Under the pieces are notes generated by a model. The model saw nothing but the letters and a program-made list of their open reading frames with translations. It did not search any database and was not told where the DNA came from. 64,000 nt of DNA. Source: Kitasatospora xanthocidica (GTDB taxonomy: Bacteria > Actinomycetota > Actinomycetes > Streptomycetales > Streptomycetaceae). Both the position numbers and the translations under genes were made by a program. Of this stretch, positions 33,208 through 41,354 are shown piece by piece. How positions within the stretch are numbered: position 1 is the stretch's first letter; each line of letters starts with the position of its first letter. The stretch lies in contig NZ_BNBY01000007.1 of assembly GCF_014656195.1 (NCBI RefSeq), positions 124,001 to 188,000 on the forward strand. The letters are read 5' to 3'.

Positions 33208-33225
33208 TTGAACAGATTGAACAGG
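33208..33225. promoter_or_regulatory. Tandem TTGAACAGR motif in the divergent promoter region
   Basis: TTGAACAGA (33208-33216) is followed directly by TTGAACAGG (33217-33225), between the divergent XRE regulator and the first SDR gene. A binding site for the regulator is plausible. Confidence 0.45.
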
Positions 33226-33311
33226 ATGAGCGGGCCATCACCGTACCGCCGGAGCGTGGTCGGCTGTTCACTGACTGCATAAACCCGCACCTCAGAGGAG
33301 GTTGATGCCTC

Positions 33312-34364
33312 ATGGCCGACGTGTACCGCGACCCGCGCCTTCGTGAGCTGACCGGGGCCAGCGTTCTGGTCACCGGAGGCGGTGGCCTGGTCGGCAGCCG
33401 CATCGTCGCTCAACTCGCCGCCTGCGGCGCCACACCGATCGTCCTGGACCGGTTCGACGCCTACCCGCACCCGGTGCGGGACCTGTTCCAGGTGGACCGC
33501 CACAGCGCCCAGGTCGTGCTCGGCGACGTTCGTGAGCGGGCCACCGTGAAGTGGCTCGCGGGCCGCGCGGACTACGTGATCCACGCCGCCGCGTACGCCG
33601 ATGTCGCCGCCTGCACCCGCCGACCCGACATCGCGTTCGCCGCCAACGTGCACGGCACCCAGATCGTCCTGGACGCCGTGGCGGCCTCGCCGGTGAAGCG
33701 GCTGGTCTTCGTCTCCTCCGCCTCCGTCTACGGCGACGGCACCCCCGCCGAGGACGGCACGGCGCGATTCACCGAGAACCAGCCGCTGACCCCGATCTCC
33801 GTGTACGCCAACACCAAGCTCTGGGGCGAGCACCAGGTGCGACTGATGCTCGGAGGCAGCGGCACCGAGTACTCGATCGTCCGGTACTTCTCGGTCTACG
33901 GCGACCCGCAGATCCCCAAGCCCGGCTCGCACTCCTGGATGGTGCCCTGGCTGGCCCTGTCCGCCCACACCGGCCGGCCGATGAGGCTCAACGGCGGCGG
34001 CCACCAGGTCCGCGACATGGTCCACGTCGAGGACATCGCACACGCCACCGTCCTCGCCCTCGCCATCGACCGGGCTGCCGGGCAGACCATCAACGTCGGC
34101 ACCGGCATCCCCACCTCGGTCCGGCGGATCGCCGACCTGATCGCCACCCACTATCCCGAGGCCGCCTCTGTCGTGACGCCGATGCCCGAGGGCGACCCGC
34201 GTGGAGGGTTCGCCGACACCCGCCGGTCCGCCGACCTGCTCGGTTGGCGTCCCGCCATCACCCTCACCGAAGGCATCGACCGCTACGTGCACTGGCTCAA
34301 CACCACCCCGGGTGCCGTCCCGGACTGGTTCACCGCGACGACCACCGCCGTCTCGGCCGCCTGA
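33312..34364 (+). CDS. Extended SDR: NAD-dependent sugar-nucleotide epimerase/dehydratase
   Basis: The 350-residue protein has the Rossmann motif TGGGGLVGS (residues 21-29), a catalytic Ser region VFVSSASVYGDG (133-143) and the Tyr-x3-Lys pair Y165/K169 in SVYANTK. The C-terminal part shows the sugar-nucleotide pattern (GGGHQVRDMVHVEDIAHATV, then INVGTGIPTSVRRIADLI). The family epimerises, dehydrates or reduces nucleotide-bound hexoses; which reaction applies cannot be read directly. GAGGAGG precedes the ATG. It begins a plus-strand operon with a second SDR and a DegT aminotransferase, pointing to an amino-sugar pathway. Confidence 0.85.
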   Translation: MADVYRDPRLRELTGASVLVTGGGGLVGSRIVAQLAACGATPIVLDRFDAYPHPVRDLFQVDRHSAQVVLGDVRERATVKWLAGRADYVIHAAAYADVAACTRRPDIAFAANVHGTQIVLDAVAASPVKRLVFVSSASVYGDGTPAEDGTARFTENQPLTPISVYANTKLWGEHQVRLMLGGSGTEYSIVRYFSVYGDPQIPKPGSHSWMVPWLALSAHTGRPMRLNGGGHQVRDMVHVEDIAHATVLALAIDRAAGQTINVGTGIPTSVRRIADLIATHYPEAASVVTPMPEGDPRGGFADTRRSADLLGWRPAITLTEGIDRYVHWLNTTPGAVPDWFTATTTAVSAA

Positions 34365-34383
34365 ACGAAGGGACCTTCACCCC

Positions 34384-35439
34384 ATGCGCGTCGTGCTGCT
34401 CGGCGGAGCCGGATACATCGGCTCCGTCGCCTCCCACCGCCTCGTCTCGCTCGGCCACCATGTCACCGTCGTGGACGGCCTGATCTACAACCGCGGGGAC
34501 GACCCCGGCCAGCTCCTGCCCAGCGCCGCCACGTTCGTCCCCGGGGACGTGCGTGACCCCGAGCTGCTGGCTGGGGTCTGCGACGGCGCGAACGCCGTCG
34601 TGCACCTCGGCGGGATCGTCGGAGAGCCGGCCTGCCGGCTGGACGAGGAGTTGGCCGTCGAACTGAACTACGCCGCCCCGATGGTCGCCGCCGAGGCCGC
34701 CGCCAGCGCGGGCGTCGGTCAGTACGTGTTCTTCTCCTCGTGCAGCGTCTACGGCCAGCGCGAAGGCACCGTGGACGAAGACACCGAGCCCAACCCGCTG
34801 GGCATCTACGCCCGGACCAAAGTCCTCGCCGAACGGCGCCTGCCCGACGTGCTCGGCGAAGTCACCGCATTGACGAGCCTTCGGCTGGCGACCGTCCACG
34901 GTTCCTCGCCCCGTCAGCGCCTGGACTCCGTGGTCAACTCCATGGCCTCGCGCGCCGTCGCCACCGGACGCATCCCCCTCAACGGAGGCGCCCAGCGCCG
35001 GCCCCTCGTCCACATCGGCGACGTCGCCAGGGTGCTCGCCGCCGTTCTGGACAAGGATCTGACCGGGGCGTGGAACATCGGCAGTGACCAGGAGAACCAC
35101 ACCATCGCCGATGTCGCCGAGACCGTGGCCGCCATCGTGCCCGGATCGAGGATCCAGCGCGGCCCGGAGCGCGACGAAGCCGACGCCCGCGACTACCGGG
35201 TGAGCTTCAGCCGGCTCCAGCAGCACCTCCCCGGGACGTGCTCCACCACCCTCAAGGACGGCGTGCAGGAGATCGCCGACCTCTTGGCGAACCGTCAGAT
35301 CACCGACCCGGAGGAGCCCCAGTACGACAACCACCGGGGCCTGGCGGCGGCTCTCGCCGCGGGCAAGGTGCGGAGTGTGCGCGCTCCCGAGTGCCGGCGC
35401 TACCTGGCCGATTACACCGCCGTGTGGGGGCGGCCGTGA
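34384..35439 (+). CDS. Second NAD-dependent epimerase/dehydratase (extended SDR)
   Basis: The 351-residue protein starts 19 bases after the first SDR. It has GGAGYIGS (residues 7-14), VFFSSCSVYGQ (115-125) and the Y142-x3-K146 pair in IYARTK. The C-terminal part has RPLVHIGDVARVLAAVL and WNIGSDQENHTIADVAETV. Compared with the first SDR it carries a longer C-terminal tail of about 60 residues after the usual end (LANRQITDPEEPQYDNHRG and onward). Its stop overlaps the GTG of the aminotransferase gene (GTGA, 35436-35439). Together the two SDRs could convert an NDP-hexose into a keto-sugar for transamination. Confidence 0.85.
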   Translation: MRVVLLGGAGYIGSVASHRLVSLGHHVTVVDGLIYNRGDDPGQLLPSAATFVPGDVRDPELLAGVCDGANAVVHLGGIVGEPACRLDEELAVELNYAAPMVAAEAAASAGVGQYVFFSSCSVYGQREGTVDEDTEPNPLGIYARTKVLAERRLPDVLGEVTALTSLRLATVHGSSPRQRLDSVVNSMASRAVATGRIPLNGGAQRRPLVHIGDVARVLAAVLDKDLTGAWNIGSDQENHTIADVAETVAAIVPGSRIQRGPERDEADARDYRVSFSRLQQHLPGTCSTTLKDGVQEIADLLANRQITDPEEPQYDNHRGLAAALAAGKVRSVRAPECRRYLADYTAVWGRP

Positions 35440-36575
35440 CCACCGTCGCCCCGTTCCTGCCGTGGAACCGGCCCTTGCTCGGGCAGGAAGAGGAAGCCGA
35501 GGTCATGGACACCCTGCGCTCGGGCTGGCTCACCCACGGCCCTAAGGCCGGCCGGTTCGAGGAAGCGGTGAAGGCCGAACTCGGCGTCGAGGACGCGTTC
35601 GCGGTCTCCTCGTGCACCGCCGCGCTTCACCTGGCTCTGCTGGCGGCCGGGATCAAGCCGGGCGACGAGGTGATCACACCGAGCCTGACCTTCTGCGCGG
35701 CCCCGAACGCCATCGTCCAGTGCGGCGCCAGACCGGTGTTCACCGAGGTCGATCAGGTCACCCTCACCATCGACCCCGGGGCGGCCGAGCAGGCGATCAC
35801 CTCCAGGACGAAGGCCGTCGTGGTCATGCACTACGGCGGCCAGCCCTGCGATCTCCTGGCCTTCCGCAAGCTTGCCGACGACCATGGCATGGTCCTGATC
35901 GAGGACGCCGCCCACGCTCTGCACGCCTGGCGCGACGGCCTGCGGGCCGGCAGCGTCGGCGACCTGGCGGTGTTCTCCTTCTACGCCAACAAGGTCATCA
36001 CCTGTGGCGAAGGCGGGATGATCGTCGGGCGCGCCGACCTCGTCCAGGCCGCCCGCCTGCTCGGCCGGCACGGCATCGACACCTCCGTGTGGCAACGGCA
36101 CGGCAAACGGAACACCGCCGACTACGAGGTCACCGTGCCGGGCCTGAAGTACACGATGCCGGACATCACGGCCGCGGTCGGCCTCCAGCAGTTCCAGAAG
36201 CTGCCCGACTTCACCGCCCGCCGAGCCCTGATCGCCGCCTCCTACGACCGGTCCCTCGCCAACCTGCCCGGCCTGCGGCTACCCATCGTCGCGGACGGCG
36301 TCCGGCACGGCTGGTTCCTCTACCCGGTCCTGATCGAACCGGCGGGCGGCCTGACCCGGGACATGGTGGCCGAGATGCTCCTGAACGACCACGGGATCGG
36401 CACCAGCGTGCACTTCAAGCCGGTGCACCACTTCGCCGCGTACCGCCACCTGGACTGCCACCTGCCCATCACCGAGCAGATCGCCACCCAGCAGCTCTCC
36501 CTGCCCTGCTACCCGGCGATGACAGCTGCGGACGTGCAGCGTGTCATCGACGCCGCCCACGCTGTCTGGTGCTGA
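35436..36575 (+). CDS. DegT/DnrJ/EryC1/StrS-family sugar aminotransferase
   Basis: The 379-residue PLP enzyme is full length. It opens with FLPWNRPLLGQEEEAEVMDTLRSGWLTHGPKAGRFEEA, has the EDAAHALHA segment (156-164) for cofactor contact and the internal aldimine Lys186 in FSFYANKVITCGEGGMI. The C-terminus has GIGTSVHFKPVHHFAAYR and QQLSLPCYPAM. It transfers an amino group from glutamate or glutamine to a keto-sugar nucleotide. It is the third gene of the operon and is translationally coupled to the second SDR, supporting an NDP-amino-sugar product. Confidence 0.9.
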   Translation: MTTVAPFLPWNRPLLGQEEEAEVMDTLRSGWLTHGPKAGRFEEAVKAELGVEDAFAVSSCTAALHLALLAAGIKPGDEVITPSLTFCAAPNAIVQCGARPVFTEVDQVTLTIDPGAAEQAITSRTKAVVVMHYGGQPCDLLAFRKLADDHGMVLIEDAAHALHAWRDGLRAGSVGDLAVFSFYANKVITCGEGGMIVGRADLVQAARLLGRHGIDTSVWQRHGKRNTADYEVTVPGLKYTMPDITAAVGLQQFQKLPDFTARRALIAASYDRSLANLPGLRLPIVADGVRHGWFLYPVLIEPAGGLTRDMVAEMLLNDHGIGTSVHFKPVHHFAAYRHLDCHLPITEQIATQQLSLPCYPAMTAADVQRVIDAAHAVWC

Positions 36576-36597
36576 CCCCCGCGTGCCGGGCCGGCTG

Positions 36598-37476
36598 TCA
36601 GATCACCGGCGGCCGGCCCAGCCGCGTCATCCGCCACACCGTGCTCCACCGCATCGGCCGCCGCGGCGGGCACGGCACCCGAACACCCTCGAAGAACCCC
36701 GACCACCACGCCTTGAGCCCGGACATGGGCGGCCGGCGGACCAGCGTGTACAGCGCCCAGGAGGTGAGGTAGACCGGCACCAGAGGGGCGGGCAGGTGGC
36801 GCTTGGCCAGCCACACCCGGTTCCGGGCCGTCATCCGGTAGTAGGCGGCGTGCCGGGCCGGGTCGGTACGGGGGTGCTGCAGCACCAGGTCGGCGCGGTA
36901 GTCGATCCGCCAGCCCGCGTCCAGGGCGCGCCAGGCGAAGTCGGTCTCCTCGTGCGCGTAGAAGAACTCGGCGGGGAACAGGCCGACCTGGTCGATCACG
37001 CTCATACGGATGGCGTGCCCGCCACCCAGGAACGTCGTGACCGGACCGGACTTCAGCGGATCGCTCTCGCCGAAGCGCGGCACGTGGCGGCGCTGGGTGA
37101 ACCCGGTCTCATCCGCGATCCGGAAGCTGACGATGCCCAGCTCCGAGTCCCGCTCGAAGGCATCCCGGATCAGCCGGAACGTGTCGGTGCGGGGCAGCAG
37201 CCCGTCGTCGTCCAGGACGACCAGCACGTCCGTGCCGCCCAGCTCGCGCAGCCGCTCGACGCCGGCGTTGCGGCCCCCGGGGATGCCGAGGTTCTCCGGC
37301 AGCTCCACCGCGTCCACCCACTCCGGCAACTCGGGCAGCTTCACGCCCTGCCCGAGCACGACGGTCCGAACGCCGCTGTCGCCGCCGTCCTGGGCCCGTA
37401 CCGACTCCAGCAGCGCCGCCAGCTCCGCAGGCCGGTTTCCCATCGTCAGCACCACCACGCCCAGTGTGACGCCCAT
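36598..37476 (-). CDS. GT2-family glycosyltransferase
   Basis: The 292-residue protein has a GT-A fold start (MGVTLGVVVLTMGNRPAELAALL), the nucleotide-sugar contact ENLGIPGGRNAG (61-72) and the metal-binding triad in VVLDDDGLL (D89-D91). It also has LFPAEFFYAHEETDFAWRALDAG with the acceptor-side Glu-Asp pair, and a hydrophobic stretch near residue 240. It would transfer the sugar made by the neighbouring SDR/DegT enzymes. It is the only reversed gene in the operon. It is convergent with the DegT gene (22-base gap) and divergent from the HD-domain gene with only 26 bases between starts. Confidence 0.87.
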   Translation of the reverse strand: MGVTLGVVVLTMGNRPAELAALLESVRAQDGGDSGVRTVVLGQGVKLPELPEWVDAVELPENLGIPGGRNAGVERLRELGGTDVLVVLDDDGLLPRTDTFRLIRDAFERDSELGIVSFRIADETGFTQRRHVPRFGESDPLKSGPVTTFLGGGHAIRMSVIDQVGLFPAEFFYAHEETDFAWRALDAGWRIDYRADLVLQHPRTDPARHAAYYRMTARNRVWLAKRHLPAPLVPVYLTSWALYTLVRRPPMSGLKAWWSGFFEGVRVPCPPRRPMRWSTVWRMTRLGRPPVI

Positions 37477-37502
37477 CGCACCCGACCCTTCGAGGAACCT
37501 TC

Positions 37503-38252
37503 ATGATCTCGCCGACACCCCGACCCGGCGGCGGACCGTCGCTGCACGAGCTGGCCGGCACCGGCCGACTGCCGGACCACCAGGTGATGGATCGGCCGAC
37601 GCTGGACTGGATCGCCCGCCACCGGCCCGCCGACCCGGGTGTCCGGGCCAGACTGCCACACCGGCCGCTGCTGCTGGTACCGAACGTCTCCTGGTTCGCC
37701 CGCACGCAGACGGCCACCTCGATCCACGGCGTACGCCACGGTGCTCGCGTCGCCGTGCTCGTGCAGTTGCTCGCCCCGAGCCACGGCCTCACGCCGGGCC
37801 GGGGGCTGGCGCTCGCGGCAGCTGCGGCCTGCCACGACTGCCGGCGGCTGAACGACCGCGACGATCCCGGCCACGGCCGCCGCGCCGCCGACTGGCTGAC
37901 CCAGCACACCGCGAGCCTTCAGGCGACGTTCAGGACTGCGGCCACGACAGAGGCGATCACCGCAGTCGCCCTCCACGACGTGCCGCACAACGCCTTCGCC
38001 CGCAGAGAGGAACGCGCCTATCGGCAGCACCAGGTGGCGGTGGACCTCCTCAAGGCGGCTGACGCGCTCGACCGCTACCGGCTGCCACTGGCCCGCTGGT
38101 GGCCCGATCTCAACCACCTGCGCCTGCAGGTTCCCGCCTGGACCACAGTGCTCGCCCACGACCTGGTGGTGGGCAGCGAGCATGCCCACCTCTACGGCGC
38201 GACCGATACCCAGGCCCTGGAGCGCGCGCTCCAGGCCGTGATGCCCGAATAG
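37503..38252 (+). CDS. HD-superfamily phosphohydrolase-like protein
   Basis: The 249-residue protein has the histidine/aspartate metal-site pattern: SIHGVRHGARV (His75, His79), then ACHDCRRLND with the His111-Asp112 doublet and a following HGRRAA (His124). About 60 residues later comes ALHDVPHNAF. Such proteins hydrolyse phosphate esters of nucleotides or other metabolites. GAGGAA precedes the ATG. It starts a new plus-strand run with the 452-aa gene (12-base gap) and the small peptide gene. The function within the locus is unknown. Confidence 0.75.
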   Translation: MISPTPRPGGGPSLHELAGTGRLPDHQVMDRPTLDWIARHRPADPGVRARLPHRPLLLVPNVSWFARTQTATSIHGVRHGARVAVLVQLLAPSHGLTPGRGLALAAAAACHDCRRLNDRDDPGHGRRAADWLTQHTASLQATFRTAATTEAITAVALHDVPHNAFARREERAYRQHQVAVDLLKAADALDRYRLPLARWWPDLNHLRLQVPAWTTVLAHDLVVGSEHAHLYGATDTQALERALQAVMPE

Positions 38253-38263
38253 GAGAAGCCCCC

Positions 38264-39622
38264 GTGCACACCGAGTGGGACCTCGCGCACACCGACTACA
38301 GCGCACCTCCCGACCGACCGCTGCCGGCCGGGCTCACCGACTCCGAGGCCGACTGGCACCAGCGCCTCGAACAGGCCCCCAACGGGCACCTGCTGCGCGA
38401 GGACGCCAACGCCATGCTCGCCTCGCTCACCGCCGGCGGTCCGGTCTACCTCCTGCACCTGACCCGTTCCCTGGACGCCATCCGCTCCAGCGGCCACCTG
38501 CTCGCGTCCACCGGCTGCCTGATCGGGGCCGTCTACGGATCGCCCCTCACCCCGCTGCCTGGCGGCGTGCTGCGGCCCCACAACCTCGGCTCCTACCTGC
38601 TGGACGCCCGCCACGGCCTGGCCAGCCGCCGCGACAGCACACCCCTGGTCATCCAGGTCACCCCCGGTCGCCCGGCACCGGTCAAGGGCCTGGACTACCT
38701 GCGGCTCGGCGGCATCCACCTGTGGACCTACCAGACGTACCGGCACTTTCTCACCGCAGCCGAGGACGACCAGGTACTGCGGTCTGTCGTGGACCGGGTG
38801 CGCGTCGCAGCTCCGTTCCTCGACAAGCTCCTGCACAACGCCAGTGGTGGCACGACTCCGAACGAGTCGTTCATCGACGCCCTTGCCGCAACGGTCCCCG
38901 TCCTTCCCTATCTCGGGTACCTCTACTTCGAGACCGTCGCCGAGTACCTGATGCTCCACTCCAGCAGCCGGGCCACCCGGGAGTACGCGGACTGCGGGGA
39001 GATGAACAACCGGCTCTACAAGGAACTCGCCTTCTCCGCCGTGGACAGCATGGGCACTCTCTTCGACCTCGGGCGGTTCTACCCAGGCCACACCCGACTC
39101 CTCGATCTCATCGGACGCATCGAGCCCGGCCTGGCAGCGTCGGCCGCCGACTACGTTCGCCGGCGCATGTCCCACCTTTTTGCCGCCACATCCCTGACGC
39201 CACGCCAGGACATCCGGAATTTCACGTTCCACACTGCCGGTCTGGGCACGCTGGCCAAGACGGCACCACGCCTCCTCGGCCAGCTGATCTTCCGAGAGAT
39301 CCGGCTTCTCGACCGCTACCCGCAGCTCTACCACTGCTTCGAGCAGGCCAAGGCTCTTCAGGCGTGGGCCTACTGGAACAAGGAGGGCATCCTGACGCCA
39401 TTCAACGGCGTCAGCCCCAAGGGAGAGATCGGCATCAACCCGGCCTGCCCCAACGCCCGGTTCACAGTCTGGACGGCGGAGTCATGCAGGCAGGGGCTTC
39501 TCCATCCGGTTGAGCAGATCGCCGCCGTTCCAGCCCCCCGGCTCGTACCGTGGCTGGTTGCTCCCCTCCGGAACCGGACGGAGGAGGAGCGGTGGTCGAA
39601 GCGCCGCGCGGCCCCGACGTGA
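38264..39622 (+). CDS. Unrecognised 452-aa protein, possible ADP-ribosyltransferase-like N-terminus
   Basis: I do not recognise this protein. The GTG at 38264 has AGGAGA seven bases upstream. Residues 60-90 (PVYLLHLTRSLDAIRSSGHLLASTG) resemble the His-containing first strand and helix of ART/DarT-like folds. LYFETVAEYLML (Glu223, Glu228) could supply a later Glu. This is a weak resemblance, not an assignment. The rest is helical and rich in Tyr/Leu, with conserved-looking motifs EMNNRLYKELAFS and AYWNKEGILTPFNG. It has no signal peptide. Its position directly before the 47-residue peptide gene makes it a candidate maturation or effector enzyme of this locus. Confidence 0.6.
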   Translation: MHTEWDLAHTDYSAPPDRPLPAGLTDSEADWHQRLEQAPNGHLLREDANAMLASLTAGGPVYLLHLTRSLDAIRSSGHLLASTGCLIGAVYGSPLTPLPGGVLRPHNLGSYLLDARHGLASRRDSTPLVIQVTPGRPAPVKGLDYLRLGGIHLWTYQTYRHFLTAAEDDQVLRSVVDRVRVAAPFLDKLLHNASGGTTPNESFIDALAATVPVLPYLGYLYFETVAEYLMLHSSSRATREYADCGEMNNRLYKELAFSAVDSMGTLFDLGRFYPGHTRLLDLIGRIEPGLAASAADYVRRRMSHLFAATSLTPRQDIRNFTFHTAGLGTLAKTAPRLLGQLIFREIRLLDRYPQLYHCFEQAKALQAWAYWNKEGILTPFNGVSPKGEIGINPACPNARFTVWTAESCRQGLLHPVEQIAAVPAPRLVPWLVAPLRNRTEEERWSKRRAAPT

Positions 39623-39753
39623 TCGAGCGGCACCAGTTGATCGTGCTTCGCGGCAACTCCTACGCGGTCTTCGGTGTCTGCCTCAGCCCGCCGCGCGTCC
39701 CGGTAAGCCCTGGTCGCCGCCCTGTCCCATACCGTCCGAGAGGAGAACGCCGC

Positions 39754-39897
39754 ATGACCTTGCTCGAACTGCCGGCCACCAGCAACACCGCCGTCGTCAC
39801 CGACCTCACCGGCTTCACCGTGACCGACCCCATCGCTGGACCGTTCGACAACCGGCCCACTTGGGACAACTGGTCGAACAAGACCAAGGGCAAGTAA
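39754..39897 (+). CDS. 47-aa peptide with three aromatic-X-Asn motifs; candidate RiPP precursor
   Basis: AGGAG eight bases before the ATG at 39754 makes this a well-supported small gene. The product has a leader-like N-terminus (MTLLELPATSNTAVVTDLTG) and a distinct C-terminal part. That part contains FDN (31-33), WDN (37-39) and WSN (40-42), followed by a basic tail KTKGK. Aromatic-X-Asn triplets are the substrate motif of radical-SAM cyclophane-forming (triceptide) systems, but no radical-SAM gene is present in this window. The open frame extends upstream without a stop to a GTG at 39619 that overlaps the previous stop codon, so a longer form is possible. It is followed 35 bases later by a pentapeptide-repeat gene. 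Confidence 0.65.
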   Translation: MTLLELPATSNTAVVTDLTGFTVTDPIAGPFDNRPTWDNWSNKTKGK

Positions 39898-39932
39898 CGC
39901 CCGCCCCGACCTTCGAGAAAACGGAGCCTCCC

Positions 39933-40619
39933 ATGGACGACATCACCTTCGGTCGTGTCACCGTGACCCTGCCCCACCTGAACGAGCCCGGCCTCTACCT
40001 GTCCAACGTCACCACCCTGGGCTCCGCCCGGGGCATCGTCCAGAACTTCCAGTACTGCGACGCCGACCTGCGGGCCCTGGACCTCGCCGAGACCCGCCTC
40101 GTCACCGGCCGCGTCTCCAACATCCGGGCCGACCGCGTGCAGCTCGATCAAGTCCGCCTCGACTCGGTCGAGTTCGACACCTGCGACCTGGCCACCGCCC
40201 GCATCACCGATAGCAAGCTCTCCCGCGTCGTCTTCCGCAACTGCAAGATCATGGGCGCCGCCGTCACCGGCACGACCTTGGACAACGTCCTGTTCGACAA
40301 CTGCAAGCTCGACTACTCGACGTTCGAGCAGGTCCGCGTCACCGGCCCGGTCGCCTTCACCAAGTGCGCGCTCGTCGAGGCGTCGTTCACCGGCTGCGAC
40401 CTCGGCGGCGCAGTCCTCGACGCCTGCACCCTGCGGCTGACCGAGTTCGGCCGGGGAAAGTACCAGGGCCTCGACCTGCGAGGCAACGACCTGACCACGC
40501 TGCGGGGCGTCGCCAACCTCGGCAAGGTCCTCATCGACCGCACCCAGCGGGCCGAGCTCGCCGAAGCCCTGGTCGCCGAGCTGGACGTGACCTTCGGCGA
40601 CACCCTCGACGACCGGTAA
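39933..40619 (+). CDS. Pentapeptide-repeat protein
   Basis: The 228-residue protein has about 25 imperfect pentapeptide units between residues 45 and 175. They have the regular Leu/Phe spacing of a right-handed quadrilateral beta-helix (VQLDQVRLDSVEFDTCDLATARITDSKLSRVVF; LDNVLFDNCKLDYSTFEQV). The ends are short capping regions. GGAG precedes the ATG. Some proteins of this fold mimic DNA and protect gyrase from toxins (McbG, AlbG, Qnr). Following a small peptide gene, an immunity role is attractive but unproven. Confidence 0.85.
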   Translation: MDDITFGRVTVTLPHLNEPGLYLSNVTTLGSARGIVQNFQYCDADLRALDLAETRLVTGRVSNIRADRVQLDQVRLDSVEFDTCDLATARITDSKLSRVVFRNCKIMGAAVTGTTLDNVLFDNCKLDYSTFEQVRVTGPVAFTKCALVEASFTGCDLGGAVLDACTLRLTEFGRGKYQGLDLRGNDLTTLRGVANLGKVLIDRTQRAELAEALVAELDVTFGDTLDDR

Positions 40620-40641
40620 ATCACGCCCGGGAGGAACCCGC

Positions 40642-40887
40642 GTGACTCTCGCGATCGCCCACACCGACCCCAATGACCGCTATCCGCACACCGACGACCT
40701 GCGGGCCTACGCCGCCCTCGGGCTGCCCCTTCGCGTCTTCCGGCTGCGGCTCGATCCCGGCGAGGGCTACATCGCCCCCACCGAACTGCTGCCCCACGAC
40801 GGCTCCACCGAGGGCCAACCCGAACCGTCCACCGCCGCGTTCTGGCTCGGCCACTGGCCACGAGGCGTCCTGGCCTCGCCGATCTGA
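40642..40887 (+). CDS. Hypothetical protein, 81 aa
   Basis: The GTG at 40642 follows GGGAGGAA, 22 bases after the pentapeptide gene, so it belongs to the same transcript. The product is soluble, with HTDDLRAYAALGLPLRVFRLRLDPGEGYIAPTELL as its core and a C-terminal AAFWLGHWPRGV. I do not recognise it. The compact size and beta-rich pattern suggest a small single-domain protein. Confidence 0.6.
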   Translation: MTLAIAHTDPNDRYPHTDDLRAYAALGLPLRVFRLRLDPGEGYIAPTELLPHDGSTEGQPEPSTAAFWLGHWPRGVLASPI

Positions 40888-40967
40888 CACCGCCCAGTGC
40901 GAGCTGTTCCGCTGCCCGTGATGGCGGCAGCGTCGCCTCCAACTCCCGTTCACATAGGAGAACTTCC

Positions 40968-41321
40968 ATGGCTGGTGCGCCGCCGCAGAACTCCCGTCCG
41001 GTCATGCCTCGGCCCCCGGCCGGTCTGACCTTCGACCAGGAGCTGTGCGGGCTCGTGCTCGACACCGCACCCCGTCTGTTCGCCGTCGTCCAGGTGTGTG
41101 GCGAGGGACTCCCGGACGTCGACGGGTGGGTCGTGGCCTGGGGGTTCGTCGACCACGGCGGGCCGGCGCACGTGATCAGCATCGACGGGCAGGCGCGAAT
41201 GACCCTCGCGTCCCCCGATCGGGCCCTGAGCCATTTCGCCGGGCGACCGGGGATCACCGCACGGCTGGTCTGGCTCGCACAGCCGAGTGCAGCCACAATC
41301 GACCAGGCCGAAGCCGCCTGA
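40968..41321 (+). CDS. Hypothetical protein, 117 aa
   Basis: TAGGAGAA precedes the ATG at 40968. The protein has a Pro-rich start followed by LTFDQELCGLVLDTAPRLFAVVQV, VDGWVVAWGFVDHGGPAHVISIDGQARMTL and a final LVWLAQPSA. Small proteins of this pattern accompany XRE-type regulators in streptomycete accessory regions, but no function is known to me. It begins a short run with the fourth Nudix-like gene. Confidence 0.6.
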   Translation: MAGAPPQNSRPVMPRPPAGLTFDQELCGLVLDTAPRLFAVVQVCGEGLPDVDGWVVAWGFVDHGGPAHVISIDGQARMTLASPDRALSHFAGRPGITARLVWLAQPSAATIDQAEAA

Positions 41322-41354
41322 CCGCCCGTCCCACCGAACAGGAAGCAGACCACC

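Noticed and set aside
39754..39897. Assigning the 47-aa peptide to a named triceptide family
   Set aside because: The aromatic-X-Asn motifs fit, but there is no radical-SAM/SPASM gene within the window, so only a candidate status is justified.
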